From Paraburkholderia translucens (lineage in GTDB: Bacteria; Pseudomonadota; Gammaproteobacteria; Burkholderiales; Burkholderiaceae): a stretch of DNA of 64,000 nucleotides. Of this stretch, positions 29,453-38,351 are shown one piece after another. The stretch covers positions 186,001-250,000 of the forward strand of contig NZ_JAJITC010000008.1 in assembly GCF_020881035.1 (NCBI RefSeq), in the 5' to 3' direction. The position numbers and the translations under genes are program-made. Position 1 is the stretch's first letter. Every line of letters begins with the position of its first letter. The notes under the pieces were generated by a model. The model was given only the letters and a program-made list of their open reading frames with translations. It was not told the DNA's origin and searched no databases.

Positions 29453-31015
29453 TCAGTGGGCGCCGCGCCTGCGCGGGTTTTTCCTGGGCTTCTCGCGCGC
29501 TTCCCCGATGGGCGCGGAGACCTTCGTGAAGCCTTGCGACGGGCCGTCGTATACCCATTCGAGCAGCGCGTCGTGCGCGGCGCGCGCCGCTTCCGAATGA
29601 GGATCGTTGATCAGGCTCACGACGACGTAGCTGTTGCCGTCGGCCGACGCGACGTAGCCGGCGATCGCACGCACGTCGCGCAGCGTGCCGGTCTTGATGT
29701 GCGCGTTGCCGCCCGCGCCCTGGGTGGTCAGCCGGTTGCGCATGGTGCCGTCGACACCCGCAATCGGCAGCGAGTCGACAAACACCTGCGCAACCGGACT
29801 CGCGTTCGCGCGTTGCAGAAGATCGGCGAGCGCGAGCGCGGTGATGTGCTCGTCGCGAGACAGGCCCGAGCCGTTGTCGAGCGTCAGGTACTCGGTGTTC
29901 AGGCTGTCGCGCTGCAGGAAAGCTTCGACCGCGCGCGCGGCTTTGTCGGGCGTCGCGGGCGGCCTTTCCTCGGCAGCACCGATCGTCAGGAACAGATTGC
30001 GCGCCATCGTGTTGTTGCTGAACTTGTTGATGTCGCGAACGATGTCCGACAGCATCGGCCCCTCGTGCGTCGCGACGAGCTTCGCGCCGGCCGGTACCGC
30101 GCCTTCGCGGGTCGTGCCGGTGAACGTGCCGCCAGTTTGCTGCCATAACGCGAGAAAGCCGCGCACGAAGAACGTCGAGTGATCGAGCACGGCGATGTTG
30201 ATCGTGCGTGCATCGCAGCGTACCGGAAAGTCGCCGGTGAACGATGCGTCGATCGTGCCGTCGGGCTGCGGTGTGACGGTCGGCGTCGGCACCTCGCCGC
30301 GGCACGGGCCGTTCGTCGCGCGCAGCTGGTTGTCGATGCGCAGCTGCGCGAGCGCGGGCAGCACGTCGATCGCCACGGTGCCGTCCTGCGATGGCGTCAG
30401 CGTGAACGACAGCGATTTGAACGCGTACAGCAGCGGATCGGGGCCGACGTTGTATGGCGCGTTGACGTCGTCGTCGAACGCGGGGAGCTCGCGCGTCGAC
30501 GGATCGAAGTACCGCTTGTCGAGCACGAGCGCACCGTCGATGCCGTTGATGCCCGCCTTGTGAATCTTCTGCACGAGATCGATCAATTCCTCGGGCACGA
30601 GCTTGGGATCGCCGGTGCCCTGCATGTACAGATTGCCATGCAGCACGCCGCTCGCGTCGAGCGTGCCGTCGGCGTATGCGGTGGTGCGCCAGCGGTAGCC
30701 GGGTCCGAGGATCGACAGGCCCGAGTAGGTGGTGACGAGCTTCATCGTCGAGGCGGGCATCATGGGCTTGCCGGCGTTCAGCGCGACGATCGGCGTGCGG
30801 TCGCCGACCTTTTCGATGACCACGCTGATCGACGACAGCGGCACGTGCGCGCGCTGCAGACCGGCCATCACCGCCGGCGGCAGGACCGTCGTGACGTTGA
30901 CACTCGGATGCGCGGCCCTGACGCGCGCCGCTGCGGCCTGCGGCAGCAGTGCGCTCGCACCGAGCGCTGCGGCGAAGAGCCACACGGCCGCACGCGGCAC
31001 GAAGCGCTGAGGCAT
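29453..31015 (-). CDS. dacB: D-alanyl-D-alanine carboxypeptidase/endopeptidase (PBP4-type)
   Basis: A 520-residue periplasmic class C penicillin-binding protein that trims peptidoglycan peptides and cross-links. The start is placed at MPQRFVPRA because a classic Sec signal peptide follows (cleavage near AAA-R at 30); ATGs at 31036 and 31093 are alternatives. Active-site motifs are S89-T-M-K92, SNN in KFSNNTMARN, and HIKTGTL. The insert between motifs 1 and 2 is of DacB size. The C-terminus is basic and Arg-rich (EKPRKNPRRRGAH). Confidence 0.94.
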   Translation of the reverse strand: MPQRFVPRAAVWLFAAALGASALLPQAAAARVRAAHPSVNVTTVLPPAVMAGLQRAHVPLSSISVVIEKVGDRTPIVALNAGKPMMPASTMKLVTTYSGLSILGPGYRWRTTAYADGTLDASGVLHGNLYMQGTGDPKLVPEELIDLVQKIHKAGINGIDGALVLDKRYFDPSTRELPAFDDDVNAPYNVGPDPLLYAFKSLSFTLTPSQDGTVAIDVLPALAQLRIDNQLRATNGPCRGEVPTPTVTPQPDGTIDASFTGDFPVRCDARTINIAVLDHSTFFVRGFLALWQQTGGTFTGTTREGAVPAGAKLVATHEGPMLSDIVRDINKFSNNTMARNLFLTIGAAEERPPATPDKAARAVEAFLQRDSLNTEYLTLDNGSGLSRDEHITALALADLLQRANASPVAQVFVDSLPIAGVDGTMRNRLTTQGAGGNAHIKTGTLRDVRAIAGYVASADGNSYVVVSLINDPHSEAARAAHDALLEWVYDGPSQGFTKVSAPIGEAREKPRKNPRRRGAH

Positions 31016-31357
31016 GATGGCTGCACGGTTGAACATACTGCGCGGACGCAGCCCCATACGGCGTACCACAGAAGACAAAAAAGCGTGCGTCATGAACGGG
31101 TGAACGGGCAAACAGACGAGCAGGATTTCAGGGCGCGCGGCGAGCGGCATGCGGCGAGCGCGGGACGATGGAACTACCATCCGGCCGCTCGGACGGCGCA
31201 CCAACGCGCCGCGTGCCACCCGACGGACGTCGCGCGACGCAAAGCGCCCATTGTAGTGACATGCCACGGCGCTGCGGTGAAAAAAGCGCCACACGCCGCG
31301 CAGCCCGAAGGCGGGCGCTAGAATGCGGCATCATCAAATGTTTCGGAACGGACAACC
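31016..31357. other. Divergent promoter region between dacB and the two-component pair
   Basis: These 342 nt hold the 5' ends of two diverging transcripts. I see no gene and no clear operator such as a TTAAG direct repeat. An in-frame extension of dacB runs through part of it (to 31294) but is basic and not family-like. Confidence 0.4.
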
Positions 31358-32020
31358 ATGCGCATCCTGCTAGTCGAAGATGACCGGATGATCGCCGAAG
31401 GCGTGCGCAAGGCGCTGCGCGGCGAAGGCTTCGCCGTCGATTGGGTCGAAGACGGCGAAGCGGCGCTGCGCGCGGCGGCCGCCCAGCTTTACGATCTCGC
31501 GTTGCTCGACCTTGGTCTGCCCAAGCGCGACGGTCTCGAGGTGCTGCGCGCACTGCGTGCGCGCGGCCATGCGCTGCCGGTGCTGATCGTCACCGCGCGC
31601 GACGCGGTTGCCGACCGCGTCAAGGGCCTCGACGCCGGCGCCGACGACTACCTTGTCAAACCATTCGATCTCGACGAACTCGGTGCGCGCATGCGCGCAC
31701 TGATCCGACGTCAGTCCGGACGCAGCGATTCGACGATTCGCCACGGCACCCTGACCCTCGATCCCGCGTCGCACCAGGTGACGCTCGATGGCGCGCCGGT
31801 CGCGCTTTCCGCGCGCGAATTCGCTCTGCTTGAAGCGTTGCTCGCGCGGCCCGGCGCGGTGCTGTCCAAGAGCCAGCTCGAGGAAAAGATGTATGGCTGG
31901 GGCGAGGAGATCGGCAGCAATACCGTCGAGGTCTATATTCACGCGCTGCGCAAGAAGCTCGGCGCCGATCTGATTCGCAACGTGCGCGGGCTCGGCTACA
32001 TGATCGCGAAGGAAGCCTGA
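31358..32020 (+). CDS. OmpR-family response regulator, PmrA/QseB-like
   Basis: A 220-residue response regulator. The receiver domain has E7-D8-D9, phosphoacceptor D51 in LALLDLGLPKRDG, and the lysine of VKPFDLDELG. The winged-helix domain is at about 125-220, ending VRGLGYMIAKEA. It is 4 nt upstream of its kinase gene. A site of the type bound by PmrA/QseB regulators lies at 33417-33433 before htrA, so that protease is a likely target. Confidence 0.95.
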   Translation: MRILLVEDDRMIAEGVRKALRGEGFAVDWVEDGEAALRAAAAQLYDLALLDLGLPKRDGLEVLRALRARGHALPVLIVTARDAVADRVKGLDAGADDYLVKPFDLDELGARMRALIRRQSGRSDSTIRHGTLTLDPASHQVTLDGAPVALSAREFALLEALLARPGAVLSKSQLEEKMYGWGEEIGSNTVEVYIHALRKKLGADLIRNVRGLGYMIAKEA

Positions 32021-32024
32021 GCCG

Positions 32025-33323
32025 ATGCGCTCGATTCGCCGTCAATTGCTGTTCTGGCTGCTCGCGCTCGTGCTGCTCGGCGTAGGCATCGCAGGCTGGC
32101 TGATCTATCGGCAGGCGCTAGCCGAAGCGAACGAGCTGTTCGATTACCAGCTCGAGCAGATTGCCGCGGCGCTGCCGGCGGAGCCATTCTCGCAGGTGCT
32201 TGGACGCGATACCGGCGACGAGGGCATCGTGCTGCAGATCTGGAATCGCAACGGCATGCTGATGTATTACTCGCGGCCGCGCGCGCCGCTCGCGCCGCGC
32301 GCCGAGCTCGGCTTTTCGACGGAACGTACCGACCGCGGCGACTGGCGCGTGTATGGCGCGATCGTCGGCGACAACGTCGTGCAACTCGCGCAGCCGTTGT
32401 CGGTGCGCAACCGGCTTGCCGCCGACGTCGCGCTGCGCACGCTGTGGCCGCTGATCGTGCTGCTGCCGCTGCTCGGGCTCGCGGTGTGGGTGATCGTCGG
32501 CCGCGGGCTGCAACCGCTGCGACGCGTGACGAGCGCGCTCGACACGCGTCGTCCCGAGGCGCTCGATCCATTGCCCGATCGGCGCTTGCCGCTCGAAGTG
32601 CAGCCGCTCGTGCGCGCGCTGAATGGGCTGCTGCAGCGGCTCGCGACCGCGCTCGACATCCAGAAGGCGTTCGTCGCCGATGCCGCGCACGAACTGCGCA
32701 CGCCTCTTGCCGCGGTGCAGATTCAGGCGCAACTGGTCGCGCGCGCGAAGGACGACGCTGCCCGCGGCGAAGCGCTCGCCGATCTGCACGCGGGCGTCAC
32801 GCGCGCAACGCGCCTCGCCGAGCAGTTGCTCGCGCTCGCGCGCGCCGAACCGGACGGCGCCGCTGTCGCCGAGACGCTTGATCTGCGCGAACTGCTGCGG
32901 GAGTGCGTCGCGACCTACGCGCCGCTCGCGGTGAATCGCGGCGTCGACCTCGGCATCGAGGCGAGCGAGGCCGCCAGCGTGAGCGGCGACGCCGAAGCGC
33001 TGCGCGTGATGTTCAACAACCTCGTCGACAACGCGACCAAGTACACGCCTCACGGCGGCCGCGTCGACGTGAGCCTGCGCGTCGAGGAAGGCCATCCGGT
33101 AGTGCGGATCGCCGACAGCGGCCCGGGCATCGACCCGGCCGATCGCGAGCGCGTGTTCGACCGCTTCTATCGCGCGGGCGCGGGGGCGAATCGTGCACGC
33201 ACCGATGTGGCGGGCAGTGGTCTCGGTCTCGCGATCGTGCGCCGGATCGCCACCCAACATCATGCGGAAGTGTCGCTCGACGAATCGACGGCCGGCGGTT
33301 TGCTGGTGGTCGTACGTTTTTGA
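32025..33323 (+). CDS. Sensor histidine kinase, QseC/PmrB-like
   Basis: A 432-residue inner-membrane kinase. TM1 is at about 8-30, followed by a roughly 110-residue periplasmic sensor domain and TM2 at about 140-160. The HAMP/linker leads to the H-box AHELRTPLAAV with phospho-His222. The N-box FNNLVDNATKYTPHGG and G-boxes DSGPGID and GSGLGLAIV are intact. It is coupled to the preceding regulator gene. The signal is unknown; the htrA neighbour suggests envelope stress (inference). Confidence 0.95.
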   Translation: MRSIRRQLLFWLLALVLLGVGIAGWLIYRQALAEANELFDYQLEQIAAALPAEPFSQVLGRDTGDEGIVLQIWNRNGMLMYYSRPRAPLAPRAELGFSTERTDRGDWRVYGAIVGDNVVQLAQPLSVRNRLAADVALRTLWPLIVLLPLLGLAVWVIVGRGLQPLRRVTSALDTRRPEALDPLPDRRLPLEVQPLVRALNGLLQRLATALDIQKAFVADAAHELRTPLAAVQIQAQLVARAKDDAARGEALADLHAGVTRATRLAEQLLALARAEPDGAAVAETLDLRELLRECVATYAPLAVNRGVDLGIEASEAASVSGDAEALRVMFNNLVDNATKYTPHGGRVDVSLRVEEGHPVVRIADSGPGIDPADRERVFDRFYRAGAGANRARTDVAGSGLGLAIVRRIATQHHAEVSLDESTAGGLLVVVRF

Positions 33324-33416
33324 CAATGGCGGTTAGTCCTTCGGACAAACTCGCCGTTCGTGCCGCCGCGACGGTTCCGGCGGACCATCGGAAAAGGTTC
33401 CCACGATCTGGCGCTG

Positions 33417-33433
33417 CTTAAGACTCGTTTAAG
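33417..33433 (+). promoter_or_regulatory. PmrA/QseB-type box upstream of htrA
   Basis: CTTAAG-N5-TTTAAG is a direct repeat with 11-nt period that fits the published PmrA-box form YTTAAK-N5-YTTAAK. It lies 54 nt before the protease start and just after the two-component pair, making the adjacent regulator the natural candidate to bind. Confidence 0.6.
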
Positions 33434-33487
33434 TGAGGCCGCTTACGCTCGTCGACATCCAAAGTCACTTTCTCCAATCAGGAGCTC

Positions 33488-35017
33488 ATGATGAACGCGA
33501 AAACCTTGTCCCGCGGCGCCGTTGCGGTAGCGGTCGCCGCTGCTCTTTCAGCCGGCTACGCGGCAGGCCATCGCGACGTGCCCGCGCCGCAGATCATCTC
33601 GCCGGCGGAAGCTGCCGCGATGATGCCAGCCGAAGCGGCGGCCAAGACCGGTGTCCCCGATTTCTCCGGTCTCGTCGAGACCTACGGTCCGGCTGTCGTC
33701 AACATCAGCGCGAAGCACGTAGTCAAGCAGACCGCCCTGCGCCGTAATGGCGGCACCCTCAATGGCAACCAGTTGCCGATCGATCCGAACGATCCGTTCT
33801 ATCAGTTCTACAAACGTTTCTTTGGCGGCATGCCGGGCGTACCGGGCATGCAAGGCGGCGATGGCGGCGACGTGCCCGATCAGCCGAGCGCGAGCCTCGG
33901 TTCCGGCTTCATCGTCAGCAATGACGGCTACATTCTGACGAACGCGCACGTGGTCGATGGCGCGAACGTCGTCACTGTGAAGCTCACCGACAAGCGCGAG
34001 TTCAAGGCGAAGGTGGTCGGCGCCGACAAGCAATCCGACGTCGCCGTGCTGAAGATCGACGCGAGCAATTTGCCGACCGTCAAGATCGGCGATCCGCGCC
34101 AGAGCAAGGTTGGTCAGTGGGTCGTCGCGATCGGCTCGCCGTACGGCTTCGATAACACCGTGACCTCGGGCATCATCAGCGCGAAGTCACGTTCGCTGCC
34201 CAACGAGAACTACACGCCGTTCATCCAGACCGACGTGCCGGTGAACCCGGGCAACTCGGGCGGTCCGCTCTTTAATCTGCAAGGCGAAGTGATCGGCATC
34301 AACTCGATGATCTACTCGCAGACGGGCGGCTTCCAGGGCCTGTCGTTCGCGATTCCGATCAACGAGGCGATCAAGGTCAAGGACGACCTCGTCAAGACCG
34401 GTCACGTGAGCCGCGGCCGCCTCGGCGTCGCGGTGCAGGGCATGAACCAGACGCTCGCCAATTCGTTCGGCATGCAGAAGCCGCAAGGCGCGCTGGTCAG
34501 CTCGGTCGACGCCGGCGGTCCTGCGGCCAAGGCTGGCCTGCAACCTGGCGACGTAATCCTGTCCGTGAATGGCGACGAAGTCAGCGATTCGACAGATCTG
34601 CCGGGGAAGATCGCCAGCCTCGCACCGGGTAGCTCGGCGACACTGAAAGTGTGGCGCGACAAGGCCAGCAAGGACGTGAAGGTGACGATCGGCTCGTTCT
34701 CGGACGCAAAGGTCGCGTCCGCGGCCAAGACCGATGAGCAGACCCAACTGCAAGGGCGTCTCGGCGTCGCCGTGCGGTCTCTGACGCCGGAAGAGAAGAG
34801 CAGCGCCTCGGTGTCGCATGGTCTGCTCGTGCAGCAGGCGGGCGGCGCGGCGGCGAGCGCCGGCATCCAGCCGGGGGATGTGATTCTCGCGGTCAACGGC
34901 CGTCCGGTCACGAACGTCGACCAGCTGAAGCAGATGATTTCGGGCGCAGGCAACAGCATTGCGCTGCTGATCCAGCGGGACAACGCGCAGATTTTTGTGC
35001 CCGTTGATCTCGGCTGA
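33488..35017 (+). CDS. Periplasmic serine protease, HtrA/DegP (Do) family
   Basis: A 509-residue Do-type protease/chaperone for misfolded envelope proteins. The signal peptide is at about 1-26. The trypsin-like domain holds the triad H154 (TNAHVV), D184 (SDVAVLKI) and S257 (GNSGGP). Two PDZ domains follow, with LGVAVQGMNQTLANSFG and LGVAVRSLTPEE at their starts and QPGDVILSVNG / QPGDVILAVNG carboxylate-binding blocks. A Gly/Met-rich Q-loop-like insert (FFGGMPGVPGMQGG) lies before the triad. It follows the kinase gene by 164 nt with its own regulatory box, and a terminator closes the unit. Confidence 0.96.
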   Translation: MMNAKTLSRGAVAVAVAAALSAGYAAGHRDVPAPQIISPAEAAAMMPAEAAAKTGVPDFSGLVETYGPAVVNISAKHVVKQTALRRNGGTLNGNQLPIDPNDPFYQFYKRFFGGMPGVPGMQGGDGGDVPDQPSASLGSGFIVSNDGYILTNAHVVDGANVVTVKLTDKREFKAKVVGADKQSDVAVLKIDASNLPTVKIGDPRQSKVGQWVVAIGSPYGFDNTVTSGIISAKSRSLPNENYTPFIQTDVPVNPGNSGGPLFNLQGEVIGINSMIYSQTGGFQGLSFAIPINEAIKVKDDLVKTGHVSRGRLGVAVQGMNQTLANSFGMQKPQGALVSSVDAGGPAAKAGLQPGDVILSVNGDEVSDSTDLPGKIASLAPGSSATLKVWRDKASKDVKVTIGSFSDAKVASAAKTDEQTQLQGRLGVAVRSLTPEEKSSASVSHGLLVQQAGGAAASAGIQPGDVILAVNGRPVTNVDQLKQMISGAGNSIALLIQRDNAQIFVPVDLG

Positions 35018-35076
35018 TCCAGTATCCGGGCGGTTCGAACGGATCGCCCAACCTCGTAAGAGCTGTAGTAGCGATT

Positions 35077-35115
35077 GCCGGTCCTTGGTATTTACTCCAA
35101 GAACCGGCTTTTTTT
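35077..35115 (+). terminator. Rho-independent terminator after htrA
   Basis: GCCGGTCCTTGG pairs with CCAAGAACCGGC (one mismatch) around an 8-nt loop and is followed by seven T residues. Confidence 0.88.
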
Positions 35116-35297
35116 CGTCTGTCCGACCTACGGCGTCCGCGCCCGGCGCGCGTAGGCGGAACGCGCGCCGTGCCTCGGAATCATGACAGCCGCGCCGTTT
35201 CGGTCGATGCAACCGGACGATTGGCACACAGGTTGCTGACCTCCATGAATTGAGCCATCCCGGTACCTGGGAAGGGCTTCGACAAGAGGGCGAACCG

Positions 35298-35792
35298 ATG
35301 AAAACTCAACGCAATCTGCAACGGATCGTAGCCGGCGCGCTGTGCACGGCGCTTACGCTCGCAGTGGCGGGCGGTGCGTACGCGCAGCAGGCAGGCGTCG
35401 CCGGCGGCTCGACCATCGATAACACCAGCGCGGGCAACACCAACGGCGGCGGTCTGCCGCAGGTCCAGCAGCAGGGCGACGTGTCGTACGTGTCGGGCGG
35501 TGTCGGCCTCGATGAGTCGCAGGCGCTGCGAAGCGCGCAAAGCCAGTGGCCGCTGACGCTGCGCTTTACCGGACCCAACGCCGAGTTTCTGGCCGACGTG
35601 CACGTACGTATCGTCGATGCGCACAACGGCGAAGTGCTGAACACGACCTCGCGCGGCCCGTTCATGCTGGTACGCCTGAGCCCCGGCCGCTACACGGTGC
35701 ACGCGAAATACAACGACAGCGAGCAGACCCGCGCGGTCAGCGTGCCGGCGCATGGCAACGTCAAATCCGCGTTCGTCTGGAACGTGACGTAG
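35298..35792 (+). CDS. Exported carboxypeptidase-regulatory-like (beta-sandwich) protein
   Basis: A 164-residue secreted protein. The Sec signal peptide ends near GGAYAQ (about residue 29). A Gly/Asn/Gln-rich disordered stretch (around 30-65) precedes a small beta-sandwich resembling the carboxypeptidase regulatory-like fold, with FLADVHVRIVDAHNGEVL, RGPFMLVRLSPGRYTVHAKY and a final strand. The start is MKTQRNLQR with AAGAGGGCG upstream. Periplasmic or outer-membrane-associated location is inferred; the role is unknown. Confidence 0.82.
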   Translation: MKTQRNLQRIVAGALCTALTLAVAGGAYAQQAGVAGGSTIDNTSAGNTNGGGLPQVQQQGDVSYVSGGVGLDESQALRSAQSQWPLTLRFTGPNAEFLADVHVRIVDAHNGEVLNTTSRGPFMLVRLSPGRYTVHAKYNDSEQTRAVSVPAHGNVKSAFVWNVT

Positions 35793-35833
35793 CGGACAGG
35801 TCTGCTTCCCGCCGCGCAGGAGGCCTACGCAAT

Positions 35834-35882
35834 CGGCCAAAGTTTGGCCGATAATGAAGCCACGGGCCTCTGCCGTGGCTTC
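35834..35882 (+). terminator. Two tandem perfect hairpins after the exported-protein gene
   Basis: CGGCCAAA-G-TTTGGCCG (35834-35850) is followed by GAAGCCACGG-N7-CCGTGGCTTC (35856-35882). Neither has a T-run, so termination is only suggested by position before the DUF427 gene. Confidence 0.4.
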
Positions 35883-35939
35883 GCCGTTCCCGCGGTGACA
35901 GCCGCCATTGCAGCGCCCATCCCATCACGGAGCGTGGAC

Positions 35940-36320
35940 ATGAGCGATGCATCGACATCTGCGGGACGGCCGGACGGTCATACCATTGTGATTCGCGACA
36001 ACAGCCACCGCGTGCGCGTGATTCACGGCGGCGTGACGATGGCCGACACCCAGGCCGCGCTGACGCTGTCGGAGACCGGCCTGCCCGACGTGTTCTATTT
36101 CCCGCGCGAGCACGTGAACATGGCCCGGCTCGAACGCTCGACGCACTCGACGCATTGCCCGTTCAAGGGCGACGCGTCGTACTACCATCTGCGCACCGAA
36201 GATGGCGTGATCGAGAACGCGGTGTGGAGCTACGAAGCGCCGTTCGAGCAGGTTGGGCGGATCAAGGGCTATCTCGCTTTTTACGCATCGCGTGTCGACC
36301 GCATCGATCAGACGTCGTGA
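35940..36320 (+). CDS. DUF427 family protein
   Basis: A 126-residue cytoplasmic protein of the DUF427 family. Visible core features are RVRVIHGGVTMADTQAALTLSETGLPDVFYFPREHV, then HCPFKGDASYYHL and AVWSYEAPFEQVGRIKGYLAFY. Biochemical function is not established to my knowledge. The start is the ATG of MSDASTSAG with GGAG upstream. Confidence 0.9.
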   Translation: MSDASTSAGRPDGHTIVIRDNSHRVRVIHGGVTMADTQAALTLSETGLPDVFYFPREHVNMARLERSTHSTHCPFKGDASYYHLRTEDGVIENAVWSYEAPFEQVGRIKGYLAFYASRVDRIDQTS

Positions 36321-36356
36321 TCCTGCAGTCGGAGCCGTTCATCGGGGGAGGTTGTC

Positions 36357-37079
36357 ATGGAACTGAACGACGCGTTACGGATTCCGCTGCCGCTTACCGT
36401 AGTCTGGGAGGCGCTGCAGGATCTCGCGCTGTTGCGTGCCAGCCTCGACAACTGCGAGTCGTTCGCGCGTCTTGCCCACGGCGAATACGCGCTGACGATG
36501 ACTGTTCCGCTCGGCCCGCTGCGCGCGCATTACGAAGTGCGCGCGCACGTCGCCGGCCAGGATTCCGGCCCGGCGGACGCGCAGCGCCGCACTATCAGCT
36601 TCAAGGCGCGCGCCGAGGGCATCGGCGCGCTGCGCGGTCAGATCGAAGTGCGTTTGCGCGCGGACGACGACCGGGAGAGCGGCACCCGCATCGATTACAC
36701 GATGTGGGCGACGTCGTCGGGACCGCTCGCCGAGCTGCCGACGCGCCAGCTCGAAAGCGCTCTGCGTCAGCTGGCCGACGATTTTTTCGCCGAGTTCGAC
36801 GCCGTCGTGCGCGCCAAGCACGGCAAGGGGCCGAACCGCGCGCGCGGCGAGGCGCCGCGTCGCCAGTACGTATTTTTGCGGCCGATCACGCTTGGCGGCC
36901 TCGCGCGGCGGGCGCGCATCGAGCACAGCCATGCGTTGCCGGGACGCGCGGCGAGCGCGTCGCATAGCTGGTCGCACCACGAGCCCGGCCAACATGTCGT
37001 GCCGTACTGGGCGTGGGCCGGGATGATTTTTCTGGTCGCGCTGCTCCTGTATCTCGCACGCTGGTTCAGCGAGCATTGA
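36357..37079 (+). CDS. CoxG-like SRPBCC-domain protein with C-terminal membrane anchor
   Basis: A 240-residue protein. Residues 1-150 match the CoxG/START-like fold (LPLTVVWEALQDLALLRASLDNCESF, then a helical end LRQLADDFFAEFDAVV). A basic linker leads to a single C-terminal hydrophobic segment (VPYWAWAGMIFLVALLLYLARWF), giving a tail anchor. In carboxydotrophs CoxG recruits CO dehydrogenase to the membrane, but no cox genes are near, so a role in anchoring another enzyme is open. It lies 36 nt after DUF427. Confidence 0.85.
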   Translation: MELNDALRIPLPLTVVWEALQDLALLRASLDNCESFARLAHGEYALTMTVPLGPLRAHYEVRAHVAGQDSGPADAQRRTISFKARAEGIGALRGQIEVRLRADDDRESGTRIDYTMWATSSGPLAELPTRQLESALRQLADDFFAEFDAVVRAKHGKGPNRARGEAPRRQYVFLRPITLGGLARRARIEHSHALPGRAASASHSWSHHEPGQHVVPYWAWAGMIFLVALLLYLARWFSEH

Positions 37080-37187
37080 GGCGCCGGGTCCGGTGCGGCG
37101 TCTCCTGGCGCGCGCGACTGACGCGTACGTGCGACTACGAAATTCCGGTGGCGCACTACGAAATGCCGGTGCTCTCGCCGCCTTCGC

Positions 37188-38183
37188 CTAATCTCCGCGA
37201 AACTCCCGCCGCCACGCGCTCGGCGACGTGCGAAACGCTTCCCCGAAATGCTGCCGCAGCGAGGCCGCTGAGCGGAATCCGGCGTTCGCCGCGATCGCTT
37301 CGACCGACTCGTCGGTGCCTTCCAGCAGTTGTTGCGCACGTGCGAGGCGCTGGGCGAGCAGCCACGCGCCGACGGTGGTGCCGGTCGCCAGCCGGAAACG
37401 TCGCGTGAACGTACGGCGGCTCATCAAGGCGCGTGCGGCGAGCGTGTCGAGCGTATGCGGTACGGCCAGATTGCCGCTCATCCAGTCGAGCAGACCCGAC
37501 AGGCGGTCGCCGCGCGGATTCGCCGGCATTGGCTGCTCCACGTATTGCGCCTGGCCGCCCTGGCGGTGCGGCGATACGACGAGCCGGCGCGCGACATAGT
37601 TCGCCGCCCGCGCGCCGCAGATCTTGCGCAGCACGTGCAGGCAGCAGTCGAGACCGGCGGCCGTGCCGGCCGAGGTCAGCACGTTGCCGTCGTCGACATA
37701 CAGCACGTCGGGGTCGAGCCGCACGCGCGGGTAACGGCGGGCGAAGTCGTCGGCCCAGACCCAGTGCGTCGCAGCGGGCCGTCCATCGAGGATACCCGCG
37801 GCGGCCAGCACGAACGCGCCGAGACACAGGCTCACCAGCAGCGCGCCGCGTGCATGGGCGGCCCGCAGCGCGTCGAGAAGCGCGGCGGGCGGCGGTTCGT
37901 CGGGATCGCGCCAACTCGGCACGATGATCGTGTGCGCGTCGGCGAGCGCGTCGAGTCCATGCGTGAGCGCGATCGAGAAGCCCGCGGTCGTCGCAAGCGC
38001 GCCCGTCTCCGCGGCGCAGACGCGGAAGTCGAGGGCCGGCACCTCGCCGCCGCGGCGGTCCTCGCCGAACACGACGCACGGCACCGACAGGTGGAACGGG
38101 CTGATGCGGTCGAACGCGACGACGGCTACGACGTGGCGCGGTACGGGGTCGGGAAGATCCCCGGAAGGTCTGGATGCGGACAT
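37188..38183 (-). CDS. GlxA-family AraC-type transcriptional regulator
   Basis: A 331-residue regulator. The N-terminal DJ-1/PfpI-like domain (around 15-195) has the nucleophile-elbow-like LVSLCLGAFVLAAAGIL and TSAGTAAGLDCCLH. The C-terminal AraC domain (around 220-325) has two HTH motifs (LAARALMSRRTFTRRFRLATG and AIAANAGFRSAASLRQHF). Divergent from, and 168 nt away from, a cysteine hydrolase gene that it probably controls. The effector is unknown. Confidence 0.93.
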   Translation of the reverse strand: MSASRPSGDLPDPVPRHVVAVVAFDRISPFHLSVPCVVFGEDRRGGEVPALDFRVCAAETGALATTAGFSIALTHGLDALADAHTIIVPSWRDPDEPPPAALLDALRAAHARGALLVSLCLGAFVLAAAGILDGRPAATHWVWADDFARRYPRVRLDPDVLYVDDGNVLTSAGTAAGLDCCLHVLRKICGARAANYVARRLVVSPHRQGGQAQYVEQPMPANPRGDRLSGLLDWMSGNLAVPHTLDTLAARALMSRRTFTRRFRLATGTTVGAWLLAQRLARAQQLLEGTDESVEAIAANAGFRSAASLRQHFGEAFRTSPSAWRREFRGD

Positions 38184-38351
38184 GCCGGACGCCTCATGAA
38201 TGGCGGAAGTGTGGCCCGATTCTAGCGAAAGTTGTCATCCGGGCCGCTGTCGGCGCGCGGGCCGCGGAGCAACAATGCCTCCATTACCGCGGCGCTGCGG
38301 CCATCAGGCTGGGCGCGCGTCGTCGACCTTTTTCTGACACGGAGTCTTGCC

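Noticed and set aside
29109..30983. 624-codon frame overlapping dacB in another phase
   Set aside because: Same strand as dacB but out of frame, with Arg-rich composition and no motifs; dacB has all three active-site motifs.
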